Below, one piece after another: positions 21,301 through 36,300 of a stretch of 64,000 nt of DNA. Origin of the DNA: Leptobrachium leishanense (taxonomy: Eukaryota > Chordata > Amphibia > Anura > Megophryidae); NCBI GenBank assembly GCA_009667805.1, contig CM019072.1, positions 32,729,519 to 32,793,518 of the forward strand, written 5' to 3'. Position numbers and translations under genes: made by a program. How positions within the stretch are numbered: the stretch's first letter is position 1; each line of letters begins with the position of its first letter. The notes beneath the pieces were generated by a model. The model did no database searches and was not told the origin of the DNA. It saw only the letters and a list, made by a program, of their open reading frames with translations.

Positions 21301-24300
21301 TATATCAAGCCCTATACATAGTCACACCAGGCTCAGACCTATAGAGAATTCCTCATAATAGCTCCCATGCAGATTGCAGGGCTCATTGTATCACTCAATT
21401 CTGTGTTAAAGTTTCACAATATATTTTCCTCCTGCACCAGTCGACTGTAACCCAAGCTGAAACAATCTCTCAATATTATCCAGATTAAGATTCCCTCGCA
21501 ACAACGGGTACGTTTTTGTTTTTTGGGTGATACATTGAGCCCTGCAATCTGCATGGGAGCTATTATGAGGAATTCTCTATAGGTCTGAGCCTGAGTGTGA
21601 CTATGTATAGGGCTTGATAGACGGATTAATAGAACCTTGTAGAATCTTAAACCAGAACTTTTAACAATAACTATCCCACCTGGCGATTATGTAGGAGAAA
21701 TATATACGGTGAACACATTGAAACATTCATTATCAGATCTGACTCCGTTCCCTCGCAAGTGAATTGTAGTAAATCCTTATTTTGCAACATTGTATGTGGA
21801 TTTACTCTGGGAGGTGGCAAATATATCTATGCAGAGATTTAACTTGCCCTCCATTGATCTTCCATGCCTAATTCTCGGGGACTTCAACATTCCCATTGAT
21901 GATCCTTCTGCCCCTGCTGCCTCCAAACTTCTTTCACTCACGTCCTCCCTTGGACTCACGCAATCCTCTCTCCTCCCTACCCACCGCGATGGTCACGCTA
22001 TTGACCTTGTCTTTTCCAACCTCTGCTCCATTTCTGAGTTCACCTGTCGCCCTTTCCCCATCTCTGACCACCACCTTCTCTCTTTCAACCTATCTGGACT
22101 TCCTAAACACCCTGCTCCCCCACCCCGCACACACACTTGCAGAAATCTACATGCTGTGGATCCCCATCAATTCTCCAATCTACTTCACCACCTCCCTCAC
22201 ACCTCCTCCTTCACCTGCCCTGATGCTGCCACTAATCACTACAACACTACGCTTATCTCTGCTCTAGACACTCTTGCTCCTCTTCGACTCTGTAAGGCCC
22301 CACGCCGCCAGCTTCAGCCCTGGCACACCCTCCAGACACGCTACCTGCAAAGATGCTCCCGCACTGCAGAGCGTGCCTGGAGGAAATCCCGCTCTGAAGC
22401 TGATTTTGTTCACTTCAAGTTTATTCTCCGGTCATACACCTCTGCCCTCCACCTGGCCAAACAATCCTTCTTCTCATCTCTTATATCTACGCTGTCCTCT
22501 AACCCTAAACGGCTCTGGTCCACCTTCAACACCCTCCTTCACCCACCCGCACCTCCCCCCTCAGCTGCCTTCAACGCTCAAGACCTGGCAGATTTCTTCC
22601 TTAGTAAAACTCTAACTATCAGAAGTGACATCCCAACACAAGATAGTTATCTGCCACCTCCACTCCCAGAGGTCCCCTCTGCCACCCTCTGCCGCTTCCT
22701 CCCAGCCACTGAGGAGGAAGTCCATTCCTTATTGTCCTCCTCACATCTCACCATGTGCCCGTTCGACCCCATTCCCTCACATCTAATTCCTCCCCTCTCC
22801 TCCTCCCTCACCCCTGCTCTCACACACATCTTCAACCTATCTCTCTCCACCGGCTCCTTCCCATCCGCCTTCAAACATGCGCTAGTTACCCCTTTACTAA
22901 AGAAACCATCCCTCGATCCCAACTCTCCAACTACCGCCCTGTATCCCTGCTTCCCTTTACCTCTAAGCTCTTAGAAAAACTAGTCTTCAACCGCCTCTCC
23001 CTCTTCCTGTCCTCCAATTCCCTACTTGACCCCCTGCAATCTGGCTTCCGTCCCCTACACTCAACTGCCCTCACCAAAGTCACCAACGACCTCCTAACTG
23101 CTAAAAAACACGGCCACTATTCTATTCTCATCCTGCTTGACCTCTCGGCTGCTTTTGACACTGTTGACCACCCCCTCCTTCTGCAGACCCTCAGCTCTCT
23201 TGGTCTCTGTGACACTGCACTTGCTTGGGTTGACTCCTATTTATCCAACAGGTCCTTCTCTGTGTCCTTTGCTGGTAACTCTTCCTCTTCATTGCCTTTA
23301 TCTGTTGGTGTACCTCAAGGCTCTGTCCTTGGTCCTCTGCTCTTTTCCATCTACACCTCCTCCCTGGGCAAAATCATCAACAGCTTTGGCTTTCATTACC
23401 ACCTCTACGCTGATGACACTCAGATCTACCTCTCTACCCCTGATCTCTCTCCCCCTGTCCTTTCAAAAGTCGGTGACTGTTTATCTGGCATCTCCTCCTG
23501 GATGGCCACGCACCACCTAAAGATCAACATGTCCAAGACTGAGCTCCTACTTATTCCTCCCTCTAATGCCTCCCCACCTCCTGACTTCTCTATCACGGTG
23601 GAGGGTATCACCATCTCTCCATCAAACCAAGTTCGCTGTCTTGGAGTTACACTTGACTCTGCTCTTTCCTTCATCCCCCACATCAAGTCTCTTTCCTCCT
23701 CCTGCCGATACCAACTGCGTAATATTTCCAGAATTCGGCCATTTCTTACCGCTGTCACCACAAAACAACTCATACACGCCCTGGTAATCTCCCGACTCGA
23801 CTATTGCAATAATCTCTTATCTGGCCTCCCTCTGTCCCACCTCTCCCCCCTACAATCCATCCTGAACGCCTCCGCCAGGCTAATTCACCTCACCTGCCGC
23901 TCTGTCTCTGCCGCTCCCCTCTGCGAGTCCCTTCACTAGCTCGCCATCCACTGCAGAATTAAGTTCAAAATCCTTATCCTTGCCTACAAAACCCTCACTA
24001 ACTCAGCTCCCCGCTACCTGTCCTCACTAATCACCAAATACACCCCAGCCCGCTCCCTAAGGTCAAACAGCGACCTGCGCCTAGCTTCTCACCGCATCAC
24101 CTCTTCCCATGATAGACTGCAGGACTTCACACGCGCAGCCCCCATTCTCTGGAACGCTATCCCTCGTACGGTCAGACTTTCCCCTAATTTCGCTTCCTTC
24201 AAACGCTCCCTTAAAACATTCCTATTTAGGGAAGCCTACCACCCAACTCACTGACGCAACCATCAATCACTCTCACCTTGCAGTCCTCTCCTCCTGTTTC

Positions 24301-27300
24301 CAACCCCAACCCCTCTAGATTGTGAGTTCCTACGGGAATAGGGCCCTCATCTCCTCCTGTACTGTTTGTCAAATGTTGTTCAATGTATTGTAACCCGTCT
24401 ATACTGTGCCTATTGTACAGCGCTGCGGAATATGCTGGCGCTTTATAAATAAAGAATAATAATAATAATAATTTACTCTGGAGGTGGCAAATATTGCGAT
24501 AATTAAGATACAAATCTATCTGTGCAGAGATTGCTCTCCATTGATTATTTTTATTTAATTTTTTTGTGTCCGTTTTGTCTTTCAGAGTACTCAGATGGTT
24601 TTAGAATTGTATTGTATACTTTTTGACTTTATGATTCGTTCTAATAAAAGTGATGTTTTAATTATGTTCCCTTAGTTAACCCAGATGTGGGGTTGCTTTT
24701 GCTTTGATTGTCATCTTTAGTTCTAGTCATTAACATTTATTGCTGGTTTAATGTATTATAATATAACATAAATAGTCCAAAACCCAAAATGTCTCTAGAA
24801 ATAAAAAAAATAACCTCTAGTGCAGGAGTGGGCAAACTGTGGGCCACTTGCGGCCCGCCACAGTCAGAAAAATCCGCCTTGAACCGAGATTTCCCTCCCG
24901 TGCGCGACCGAAGAGTCATCTCGTATTTTCCACTAGGACGGTGAATGCGCAGACGTCCGTAGTGAGCCCCATCAGCTTGCTGGAGACAGGGGTGTTCTTC
25001 TACTCCCGAGGCGAGCGGCCGCCGGCATGCAGCTTGGCCGCTTGCCTGGGATGGGATCCACCTGACCAGCGTGCGATCTCGCGAGAACGTGGCTGGTCAG
25101 GTGGTTCCCATCCCCAACGAGCAGCAAAGCTGCATGCCAGCGGCTGCTTGCCTCAGGAGTAGAACGCCGGTGGACGCGGAGCCTGGGGCCACAGCAGAGG
25201 AGGTGAGAGCTGGGGCAAATATACCCATGTGAGCTGCCTGGGGGCAATAATATCCATGTGAGCTACCTGGGGGCAATATATACCCATGTGAGCTGGGGGC
25301 AATATATACCCATGTGAGCTAGGGGCAATATATACCCATGTGAGCTAGGGGCAATATATACCCATGTGAGCTGGGGGAAATATATACCCATGTGAGGTGG
25401 GGGCAATATATATATCCATGTGAGCTGGGGGCAATATATATATCCATGTGAGCTGGGGGCAATATATACCCATATATACCAATATATAACTTACCCACCC
25501 CTGCTCTAGTGCATACACCCTGAAACCTGTATGTGACAGATTAGATCTGTATCAGGGTTATTCAGAGAGCATGAAAACCAGGAGAATAATTGGAGAATGA
25601 AAAATTCTAGGTCAACATAGCCGATTTTGGAAAGTGAGATGAAAGGGAGAATTTTTCTGGTTTGGCTATTTTGACCTAGAATTTTTCATTCTCCAGTCAT
25701 TCTCCTGCTTTTCACGCTCTCTGAATAACCCTGTATATCGCACTCAATTATACAGATAGGTAGACCTATATGTACGCATAGATATGTATATATGTAACTC
25801 TATGGCTATCTATGGATACCAGTGGCCATTTTGCGCAGCGGTAGTAATAAATGCCTGAGTTTCCAAGAAAGTAATTAAGATGTTTATCAGTGAGCCATGG
25901 TGAAAGGATATTCCCCAGGTTTTCGCAGAATACCAAGGAAATGAATCTGCTTTGATCTGCAGGCTAAGGAGGGGAAATTACCCCCAGGTGGTCTAATGGC
26001 ATTTCCTTGGTCTCGTGTAAGCATTTCACACCTTGGGCAGATGGAAAAGGCACATCGCAGACGCCGCGGAACCAATTTGTAAGTGATCATGCAATTCAAA
26101 GAAGCGGTCATATCCTTTGATCACTAGAGACAATCTTTGGGAATCAAGTTAATGATGAAGGGAACTGAGCGTGCCCAGGAGAGGGTATTCTGGGAAATGT
26201 AGTGCCCAGGCTCTTCCAGATAGGAGGCTGTCCTGGGAGGAACAAGGCAGCCTATATATACCTGAGCCAAGCATGGGCTCGGGGCTGATCAACGGGGGTT
26301 CACGCTACGTGATGGTCTGTCCATGCTTCAATCTCCAGGCCCCAGGAGTCACCGATGCTTGCTTGCTGACATGAGTAGGGTCTGTGTTTTTGCTCTTGTT
26401 ATTTTCTTGCTGTTGTGTGTAATCCTTGATTTATCATATCCATCTTTTTGTAACAAATGCACTGTGGTTTTTAACATAATAAATATCCCTTATTAAGTTC
26501 TGCTTCTGACTGATATTCGCTCCATGCTAACTGAAGGGACTGGTTTATTGTTTTTTGTTTTAAGCTCGAGTATCTACTAAATTTGTGAGTTGCGGTGGCT
26601 GGGGACGGTTGGGTAAGCGCGCGGGGATTGTTGTCCGCGTAGTCATTATTTGGGTCTAGGACAGATAGTGGATTGCTTAACCCTGCGTCTTTCGCTGCAG
26701 CGCGCTTAGTGTTCATGAGAACCGGTGGCAGCATAACGAATAGAGTAAGTGGGTGTAAGGATTGTGGGAAACGTAGTCGCTACCCCAGGTCGAGAGAAGA
26801 CTGGTACGGCATTGCAATCCTGGGACCACTTCATCACACTCTGCGTGTCTGTTGCGGGCAGAGGCGTTGCCCGGAACGGTTGGGTCAGCGCGCACGGGGG
26901 ATTGTTGTCTGCGTAGCCATTATCTGGGTCTAGGATAGACAGTGAGTTCCTTAACTTTGTGCCTTTCACTGCGGCGCGCGTAGTTGTCGTGACAATGTAT
27001 ACTTACAGAAATTTATATTTAGTAAGTAAACTTCAAAATGTGTATATTTGGAATCCTCTCCATTGAAAGGGAAAAAGAAAAAAAATGTCAGATATAGAAA
27101 GAAATAAAATGACCTCTAACGTGAGCCCCAAAAGGTACATACTTAGAAATATGTAAATTGACTAATTGAGCTAAAATCTCAAACATTATCAGGTTTGGTG
27201 TAACAAAATAAATAAATCCGTGTTTTTTAAAAAAAAAATTGTCTGGGGGTATAATAAAACGTGACTTCAAATCGCATTTAAGCATGATAACCACAAAACG

Positions 27301-30300
27301 GTCAAAATGAGCTCAGCACACAGAGATGAGATGTCTCAGCAGTGAAGGGGTTAAAAAAACAAAACCAAGTAAACTTTGGGTATTTATAATCTCAGGACAA
27401 AATTTAGAAACTATTTAGCCGGGGTCCGTTGTAGATTTTGAGGGTCAAAGTTTGAAAAATTGTGGGTCTCATTTTTTTATTTAATTTTTTTTCTCATATT
27501 TCATAATTTTTTTTAAAATAGTAAATTATATAATATATGATGGAAATAATAGTATCTTTTATAAAGTCCATTTAATGGCGAGAAAATCAGTATATAGTAT
27601 GTGTGGGTTCCATAAATGAGTAAGAGGAAAATTAGAGCTAACCACAAACTGCGCCGAAATGTAAAACCAGCAGTGGGCACTTTCAGACAGACAATGGCAA
27701 AATCGCCTGGTCACAGTGGGGTTAATAATCTAACCTTAATTGGTTTCTACCAGCACGTCTTGAACCTGATGGGAAACGAGCTCGTTAAGAAGATTCCAAA
27801 TTACAGAAAGACCGTGACTGTCCAGTTAAAGGAATTAACATATCTGGATGACAGGCCTGTCTTTCCAAAGGACAGGTAATAAAATGCAGCGCTGTTACTG
27901 AATGATTTCATATATAACTTCTCCAATAATCCTCGTGTTTTTGCCCTTTCTACCTGCATATCCTATAGGGCGTGTGCAGAAGCCTGGACTAGAGGTGGAC
28001 GGGAAGCGGAAAATGATGAAAGAGAAAAATGGGTGACCAGAGAACGAAAGAAGATCCAGGACAGTTTTGATGCTTTATCTGAGATTAAAAGAAAGGCAGA
28101 GGAGAAGAGGAATCAAAACGCCATGGAAGAGAAAGGTACCCGTAGTGGTGCTTGTTGCAGTGTTGACGTTAATTGTTGTGCACAGTTAGTGTGAAACCAT
28201 ATAACTTCATTTTGAAAGTCACGTTGATGGTGAATGCACAAATAAAATTACTTTTCTAGGATTTTTTCCTGCAATGATATCAGAAGCAATAGTTGTTATT
28301 ATTTCAGTGTATGAATGTAATTTTTTATCATGAGCATCTTTCCCTTTATTACTTCCGTTCTGAGTCACTTGCTGCTCTACTGGCAAATAGGGAATAAAAT
28401 TACCAGCTCTCAAAATCAGAAAAAAGGTAATAAAGAATAAAAAATGTCCTTCTCGTTCCTCTGTATGGAGCAGAATGCAGTCCTTTGCCTTGTCTCACTG
28501 CTGTTGGAAAGATGAGGACAAATAGTTCCTTGGTGTCGTTCCGCTGTTCTTGTATACCAGGCGGTTTTATCATTGTCAGTTCCAAAATGCCCACTGCTGG
28601 TTTTACATTTCTGCGCTGTTTGAGTTTAGCTCTAATTTTCCGCTTACTCGTTTATGGAACCCACACATATTATATACCGTTTTTCTCATCATTAAAAATG
28701 GACTTTCTAAAGATACCATTATTTTCATCATATAATTTACTATAAAAAAAATAGTTATGAAATCGTCACCCAGAACATACTTGAAAACGAGAGATATCAA
28801 TGTATCCTTTCTGGTAAAATACTTTCTCAAAAAAAACTAACATTTTCAAACTTTGGGGACCCCCCTTATCCCCATCTTGTTGAGAAATTCATGGTCCTAT
28901 GGACTTTGGGTGTGAATATCAATAATGCTTGCTGCTTTATTCTTGATACGGTTGGTAACTTTGATGGTCCCCCAGTCCCGGTTCCGGTTCCTACCTTGTG
29001 TTAACAACTGATGCTGTTGGCCCCAAGCTATCCTTGTGTCATGTTCCTTCTCGCTGGCATTGTAATTAGTGCAGGCGTTACAACGGCTCCAAAATTTATA
29101 TCAATTCCTTGGCTTCTTTCCTGATACTGGGCGCTATTCTGTAGTTAACGCTAATGTTGGCATCTGGATGTGTAAGAGTTAGTGTCAGGATAAGTATGTT
29201 TAATGCATGCCATCCATATTACATACCTGGCGCTACCCCTGATAGCAATCCATTACCATTTTTGTGCTAGCTTCTACGAGCTTACTATACTTTACTTAAC
29301 ATGGAGAGCGCAATCATTGATTAGTGTTTCGATAAGTAAGGTATTACAAATTTCTAGAGTTACTTCCCGACATGACCCGCAAGGCAACATATCACCCTAT
29401 ACAAGCTGGTGCTAACTGATTCTGCAAATTTAAAATCATTTAACACCCCCTAACCCCCCCCCCCCCCCCATTAAATCAGATACTCACCTCTCATCCCACA
29501 GCGAGAACGATGGCCTGAACCGGCACTTCTTGTCGCCGGGAGCAGAGTGAGACTGGAACTAAGTAGTTCCCAGTCTCCCTCTGTGATCACTCCGCAGCTC
29601 TGTGAGATTGCGCAGGGCTCATGACCCGGACGTGCAACCCTCTATGGTAGTGTTTCCTAAACCTGTCCTCAGGACCTGCTGACACATCAGGATTGCAGAT
29701 ATCTAAAGCACAGCACAGCTGATATGACTTGCTGCTCAGTGATTACAGGATTCAGTCTGCTTTTCCCCAAGGTGATCTGTAAAATCTGGCCCGGTTGAGG
29801 GTCCTGAGGACATGTTTGGGAAACACTTCTCTATGGAGTCCTAGTTGATACTCGCGGCGGCGTAGAAGCAGTACCGTGAGTATCCCAGCAGTTAGCGCTG
29901 CGTTCCGGGGGTGAGGTGCTGAGCTAGTGCCTGCCCTGGAATAACGCTATGGGGCAATCTGCAAGCACAGATTTTCCCCGTTGGCATCCCCATGTTAGTG
30001 CGAAGAAAGGAATAGGGCCCGTTGTGTCTGTCTCCAACCCTGAGCATGGCTTGTTTTGACTTACAGGGTTATTCAAAGATATCCGAATTGCTGGAGAAAG
30101 GAAACCGAACGCTGACATTGAGCGTACGTGGCCATTCGGCTATCCAGAAGAGCAGGCAATTCGCCAAATCCTGGCGAATTGCCTGCTCATACAGTGCCTG
30201 TTCGAGGGCAATGAATCCCCATAGAGAAGCAATGCTTCATCTATTCAGAGAACAAAAACCAGCAGTGAAAAGTTGCCGAATTGCCCTGCCATTCTGTGGT

Positions 30301-33300
30301 TTCATTCGACAGGTTTATTCAGGCGAATCCCATAGGCTTTAATGTTAAAAATATTCCCATTTTAATTCAATATCTAATAAACTGTTGATTATAATATTAT
30401 GAAGTAAAAGTCTCTTTATTTCCAGATTTTTTTTTTTAGGACCTTTTAGGCATTTTTGGGGATTTTTTTTTGCAAACCTTTTTTTCCCTTTTTTTTTTAA
30501 AGTTTTTTTTTCTTTTTTCTGTAACGGCCCTTTTTATTATCATTCATTGCATCTTATGTGTAAATTTCAGACATTTTCGTTCAGTAGTTTGTTTGCAAAC
30601 AGCGTTTCACTTTTCAAACATTCAAGCCTACTGTTTTTTTTTTCTTTCTTCACCTCCTTCGTCTGCGGTGTCGGCTTTTTCCGGCGGCTGCTCTGTGCTC
30701 TGATCGGCTCCTGCTCGGGTTTCTCCGGCGTCTTCGGCAGGTTAATCCAGATGTTTTTGCGGGTTTCGGTGTGCATTTGCCCTCGTTTTTGGTGGGTTTG
30801 CGGCGACTTTTCCCTGCATTACGGCGGCCCTGTGGTGCTTGCTGAATACACCGCAGTGTTGCCGAAATGGGATCGCCAAATCGCACCGAATTGTAGCGAA
30901 CGAAAAGTCACCGAACGTGCGGTGACTTTTCGATTCTCTTTGAATAACCCTGCTAGTCTTTGGCTTTTCTGTGTTAACAGATTTTTCACAAGTTCTTTAC
31001 AAATCTACGCACAGTCAGGTATAGAGGCCCATTATAACTTGGTCTTAAAATCTTTCTATTACCTTAACATGTCCTAAAGCCACACTGACACAATGGCCAC
31101 ATTTTAATAAAATCCCTTGAATCCATCATAATGTTTTATTTTTAAGGCTTTCTCCTCATTGAGGACCAAGCGGGTTTGGAAGATCAACACATTCCCTGCC
31201 GAAATACAGAGTCTCAGGAAAAAATCAAGAGGTTCGTGGAGGAGGTTATAGAAACCGGCGAGGAACTATATGGGGAAACCATAAACACAGACGATGGCTC
31301 ACGTGCCGCAGTGATCCAGATCCAACTGGAAGATGAAAAAATGATAAATGAAGCTTTGCCCTGTGAAACGATGTTGGAGAATGATCCAGAAAGTAAAGAG
31401 GAGCAGCGCACTCTGCAAAACAATAAGGAAAATCTGCGTCTACAATCCAGATCTTCAAATGAGGAGGCGACTGACGGTATGTACCCACCATCACAAATTA
31501 TTATTATTTATTCATTTATCTGTGTTCTGTTATTCCAATTTATTTCAATTCACCCTTGATGAATCTATAGACCAGGGCTGTCAAACTATGCTCCTCCAGA
31601 TGTTTCTGGAGGACAAATCTCCCGAATCCCTGGCCATCTATTGCATGGAAAGAATTGTGAGAATTGAAGGCATCAACATCCGGGGGTCAGTGAGTTTGAC
31701 AGCCCTGTCATAGATCGCAGGATACATACAGGACTATTCTATATTTGCCATTTGTGTGTTTTAATAGTAGATTAATATTCAATCACACTGTTTTCTCTGT
31801 CCATGATCCATCATCTACTGCGTTTTTTATTCTATCACTTCACTCCTCCCTTCTTATTTGATTTCATCAACCCTTCCTATTGATCGTGGTTTTTCCAGAG
31901 TATAGCTGCCAGAGCTGAATCTTTTGCTTTGCCCAAATAGATCTGGGTGTAGGCAGCAGATTGGAGGGAAAGGGGGTGACGTATTTACTTTCGAACGTCA
32001 TTTCTTTTCCACGTCTGTATATTTGGAGTGTGCAGATGTATGACAGAGCTGCACAGCGACAAAATCCCCAGCGATGAGTCTCTAAACTATAATAAATGTT
32101 GTTAGAAATCGCTTGGTTATTCTACCTCATTCACATTTACATATCATCGTCTCATCTTCCAGAGGTGTTCAGTTTAGTTTTCATAATTAGATATGTGGAT
32201 AAAAGACTGAAGTACTTGAGGTTCGGCTTTTCTTATAGTACTTATTCTCTCTTTTTTTTATTGTCGTCTTGTTGCTGCCTCGTTGTATTGTGTGTCTTAT
32301 CTAACAGTTAACCCATCTGACTCTTTAGTGTCACAATATGAAATGAAGAAGGAAGGTGCTCTGACCACAGAACTCGGAGACGCGGAGGACATCGAAACCA
32401 TTCCTTTGGATTTCACATCCACTAAATTTTGTATCGCTGTAGGTGCCACCAGAATCACGAAACGCTCCAATGTTCTTTTCCAGCTTTCATATATTTAACA
32501 GATACTCAGGAGGGGGTAGGAAGTGGAAGGGTTAAACCTTCACCCCTCCTGACCCCCACCACAATGTGCCTTCCCAATTTTAGTTTCCTTTAAAAGCTCA
32601 CCTAAATCTAGCACAGGTCTCCCTCTGATCTCTGCAGGATATGACATGCTTCCAGCTCGGCATGTCATGTGACTGCATGGGGGCTGGAACCTGCCAATCC
32701 AGTGGTTCTCAATGCAGGAAGGCTTTGATACTATTGGATAAGGCTAGTTCCAAAGGTCTCCAAGTCCTGAAACCTGAGCTGAAGGTTCCTTGTGCTGAGG
32801 TTCTGAGCAGGACTAAGGCCATGCATGTGGATGGCTGAATCAGCTCTCTGAGCCCCTACTCCCCCCTCCCTCCCCAGACAGGGTGAAAGGGAGGATCAAC
32901 GCAGTGTAACCGCTCAGATAAGATCGAGTGGTCACACTGTAGCGTGTCCCTTTAACTGTACACTGGCTGCCACAAGGTTTGTCTTCTTCAAAATCGACTT
33001 CCTTTTTACTCTTTTCTGGTGTAACGCAACATCTCCTCAAACAGATCTTAGAGTCTGAGAAAGTGGTTCACTTTTTAAAAAAATCTACCTACAGGTTTTC
33101 CTCATTCTAGTAAGTCTTAAGTCATTATTACAAGAAGGCATTATTATGTCATTAATCATGTTAAGGAACATTACAACTAGGGGAACAATGATGCACCCAC
33201 TGTTGTAATAAACCATGTCAGTGTTTAGGGGGTCTAGTTTTTAGGGTTTCTTATGAGTAATTTTGCCACTTGGTGTATCTGATTAGTGGGCATATAAGGT

Positions 33301-36300
33301 TATGGAAAACCTAAAAATAAATAGAAGGTTATAATGTTGCTAAAATTATGTTCCAACAACGTGAGCAAAATTAGATCTGGGAGCACCTAAAATAGAACAG
33401 TAAACAAATGATATTGCAGAATCAATGGCCACTAAAATAGTCCTAAAAATAAAAATAAAAAAAGCAGTTGTAATGACACTCATGAAGATTGAGTAATGTA
33501 AAGTCCTACTCAAGCTAGATGTGCCCAGGGGAAGAGCCGTGCCTTTCAGATGTGCATCGGATCCTAAAGCCAAACAATAAAGAGATATTAAAAAATAAAA
33601 CCACCTAAGCATCAGGTGGCAGTGGCCCAAAGAAATGGCTTGCAGCAGCAGAACAAATTCAGTGGAGGTAAGCACTGCAGAACATGTAATGCAAAGCAAG
33701 TGGGCTTGAGGTTCTTGAACCAGTGAAAAAGAGAGTCCATTCCGAAAGGAATTCGATGTGACCTGTATCGCACACAACAATGTCTAAGACCCCCACACTA
33801 TCCCCAGATATCCCATTGCTGAATTGTTCTCTTCCGTGCTGTAGTGTTCAACATTCTTGTCTTCCACAATTCCTGCTAGATCATCACGTGCACACAGGTT
33901 TATGGCCCCACAATTCCCAAACCGCTGGCACTAATGATCCTGTTGTCCAGTAAAACTCCCCTTGTCTTCCTCCACCCCAGTCCCTCTAGATTGTAAGCTC
34001 CTATGAGCAGGCCCTCTACACATCTTGTTTCCATCATAGGTCCGTTAATCTGTATCTTGTTCCCTTTTGGTTATTGTAAAGCGCTGCGGAAACTGTTGGC
34101 GCTAAATAAATAAATGATGATGATAATTATGACTGAACACAGACCAAAGTGAGATCAGCATTTAGCAGGTCTGCTAGGTATAGGAACACTTGCACTTTTT
34201 GGTGATATATATAAAAAACTCGGTTCTTTTAAAATGAGCTAGATTAATGGATGCAGAATAGACCAATGTATTCAGTTACTCTGCTCCAACATTTGTTCAG
34301 TGAAGAGTCCAATAAATATACTGTGTGTGATACAGCAACCACTCTGGAAACTTGGTTACAGTCAAACACGGTCCTCTAGGGCAGTGGTTCCCAACCGCGG
34401 TCCTCAAGTACAGGTCAGGATTTCCAGATATCTGAAGCACAGCACCGGGGATATGATTTGCTGCTCAGTGATTGCAGGATTCAGTCTGCATTTCCACAAG
34501 GCAATCCTTTAAAACCTGGCCTGTTGGGGGTACTTGAGGACCATGGTTGGGAACCACTGCTCTAGGTTATAAGCAGCCGCAGTCTTGAAGTTGTGCAAAT
34601 GAGAGGTCTTTTTATTCCAGTATAAACAAACGCCACACTTGGCTTTGAATCAATATTGCAGGTGCTAAAATAATAACCTACAAACAAAATCCTAGCTAAA
34701 TTAGAGCACTTACTACACGGCGATCCTGACTATCCAGGTAACATAATCTAATAAACAAAAGAAAATCACTTTTTCCTAGAAGTGTTACTGCTTCCTGCCT
34801 GCTCTCAGCAGTCTCATTAAACGCTTCTAAATATAATATGTATATGTGGAGGCGCTAGGGCTATAGGAGGTATGTATGTGATGTAATTTGGTGTGCAGCC
34901 TATAAAGGATATAACACAACAAAACTCAGCCAAAAATTGTGTATAATAACCTATATACAAGAAAAGAAAAGGGGTCCTTATTTTCTTGATTTAAACACTT
35001 CTGCCCAGGAGTCAGCAGCCTGGGTATTTACCTGTTACTTAATTAATTAATTGGCAACAAGTGTGTGAGAGGATAGAGGCCATGCAGGATTCTGGGTCCT
35101 AAATACCGTCCCTCAATTACTCTCCCAGTTTGGTTTGTGTAAAACAACAAACAAACCATACAAAAACAGAATAAAATTGAAAACAACAAAGATTACGATT
35201 TATTATTCCACAATCCCATATATATATATGTGAAGTGAGGCCAATCCTGAGGGACTCTGCACTTTATCTTGAGCTTCTATATTATATTCTCTATAGTTTA
35301 AGGGTTTAATCCTTAAATCAGGTAGTGAGAAGGCCCTGTCCAGCATCCAGTGTGTAGGAGGCATCATTTGTTAGTAGTATTTTGGGATATCTGTCTTACC
35401 AAGACCCCTTGAACAAAAATGGAAATTTGTTAAGTTGCCCTATGATCCTAAACACCCATATATCATAGTCCTAACCAAGTCTTGGATGTTTCTAATACAA
35501 TCCTTGCAATTCTGACACATTTGGAGCAATTTAATAATATCACTTTGCTCTTATAAAAACCAGACATTTCAGCATCATCTGTCAAAGGAGTTCAGTATTA
35601 ACAGTCCCGTAGATACTAGATGAATGGTTACTAGTACCTTGTTACGGACAAAAAGTATCGATGGACAAATTAACCTTTAATGTACCGGCTGGATGGAGTA
35701 GAGGTAACATCACTGCTCTATAACTGTGGAGACACAGGTTTGAATCCTGGCAAGAGCACCTCTCCAGTAAGTGTCCTTAGGCAAGACACCTAACGGTACA
35801 TACTCGCCACCCAGGACATACTTGAAAACGAGAGAAATCTCAATGTATCCTCCCTGGTAACATACTTTCTCAAACTAAAAATAATTTTTTTTAAAAACGT
35901 CATTTGGGTTACCCCCCCCCCCCCCATTTGTGCACAGGATTAAATATCTATATTTCAATTCTAGAATTTCTGAAGTTGTTATGTATTCCTTTTACACTTG
36001 CTGATTTTTGTGATTCATTTGTCAGACATGATGTTGTCAAGGATATAAAACTCGTAATTTCATTCATGATCTTTTAATTCAGGGGTCTCCAACCTTGGCC
36101 CTTCAGATGTTTTGGAACTACATTTCCCATGATGCGTTGTAAGTGGCTGAGCATCTTGGGAGATGTAGGTCTAAAACATCTGGAGGGACATGGTTGGACA
36201 CCCCTGTTTGAATTGTATACGTTAGGATCCTACATTGTTCTGGCAAGCATCTATTAGTGGTCCTTTATGCGGTAAATTTGACTTGGGCTTGTACAGCCTC

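Larger units (their letters stand above)
20712..24712. mobile_element. Large foldback DNA element, split by a MITE and an L2 LINE
   Basis: The left arm (20712-about 21400) and right arm (about 21526-24712) are inverted copies. Outermost: TGACAATCCAAGCAAAAGCA against TGCTTTTGCTTTGATTGTCA. Innermost: GCAGATTGCAGGGCTCA against TGAGCCCTGCAATCTGC. The loop is about 125 bp. The left arm carries the family A MITE 20809-20985; the right arm carries the L2 copy 21861-24471. Without insertions the element would be about 1.2 kb. There is no transposase frame and the superfamily is unknown. Confidence 0.78.

Noticed and set aside
21790..21860. Start of the long plus-strand frame at 21790 as an L2 N-terminus
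   Set aside because: Bases 21790-21860 belong to the right arm of the foldback element; the L2 homology only begins near 21861.
33346..33780. Minus-strand 144-codon hydrophobic frame in DNAAF1 intron 9
   Set aside because: No domain, no start context and no sign of coding constraint. Hydrophobic frames arise easily in AT-rich intron.
35738..35748. Pol III B box as a functional tRNA gene
   Set aside because: The head lacks a proper cloverleaf and is followed by the SINE body and tail; it is a tRNA-derived SINE.
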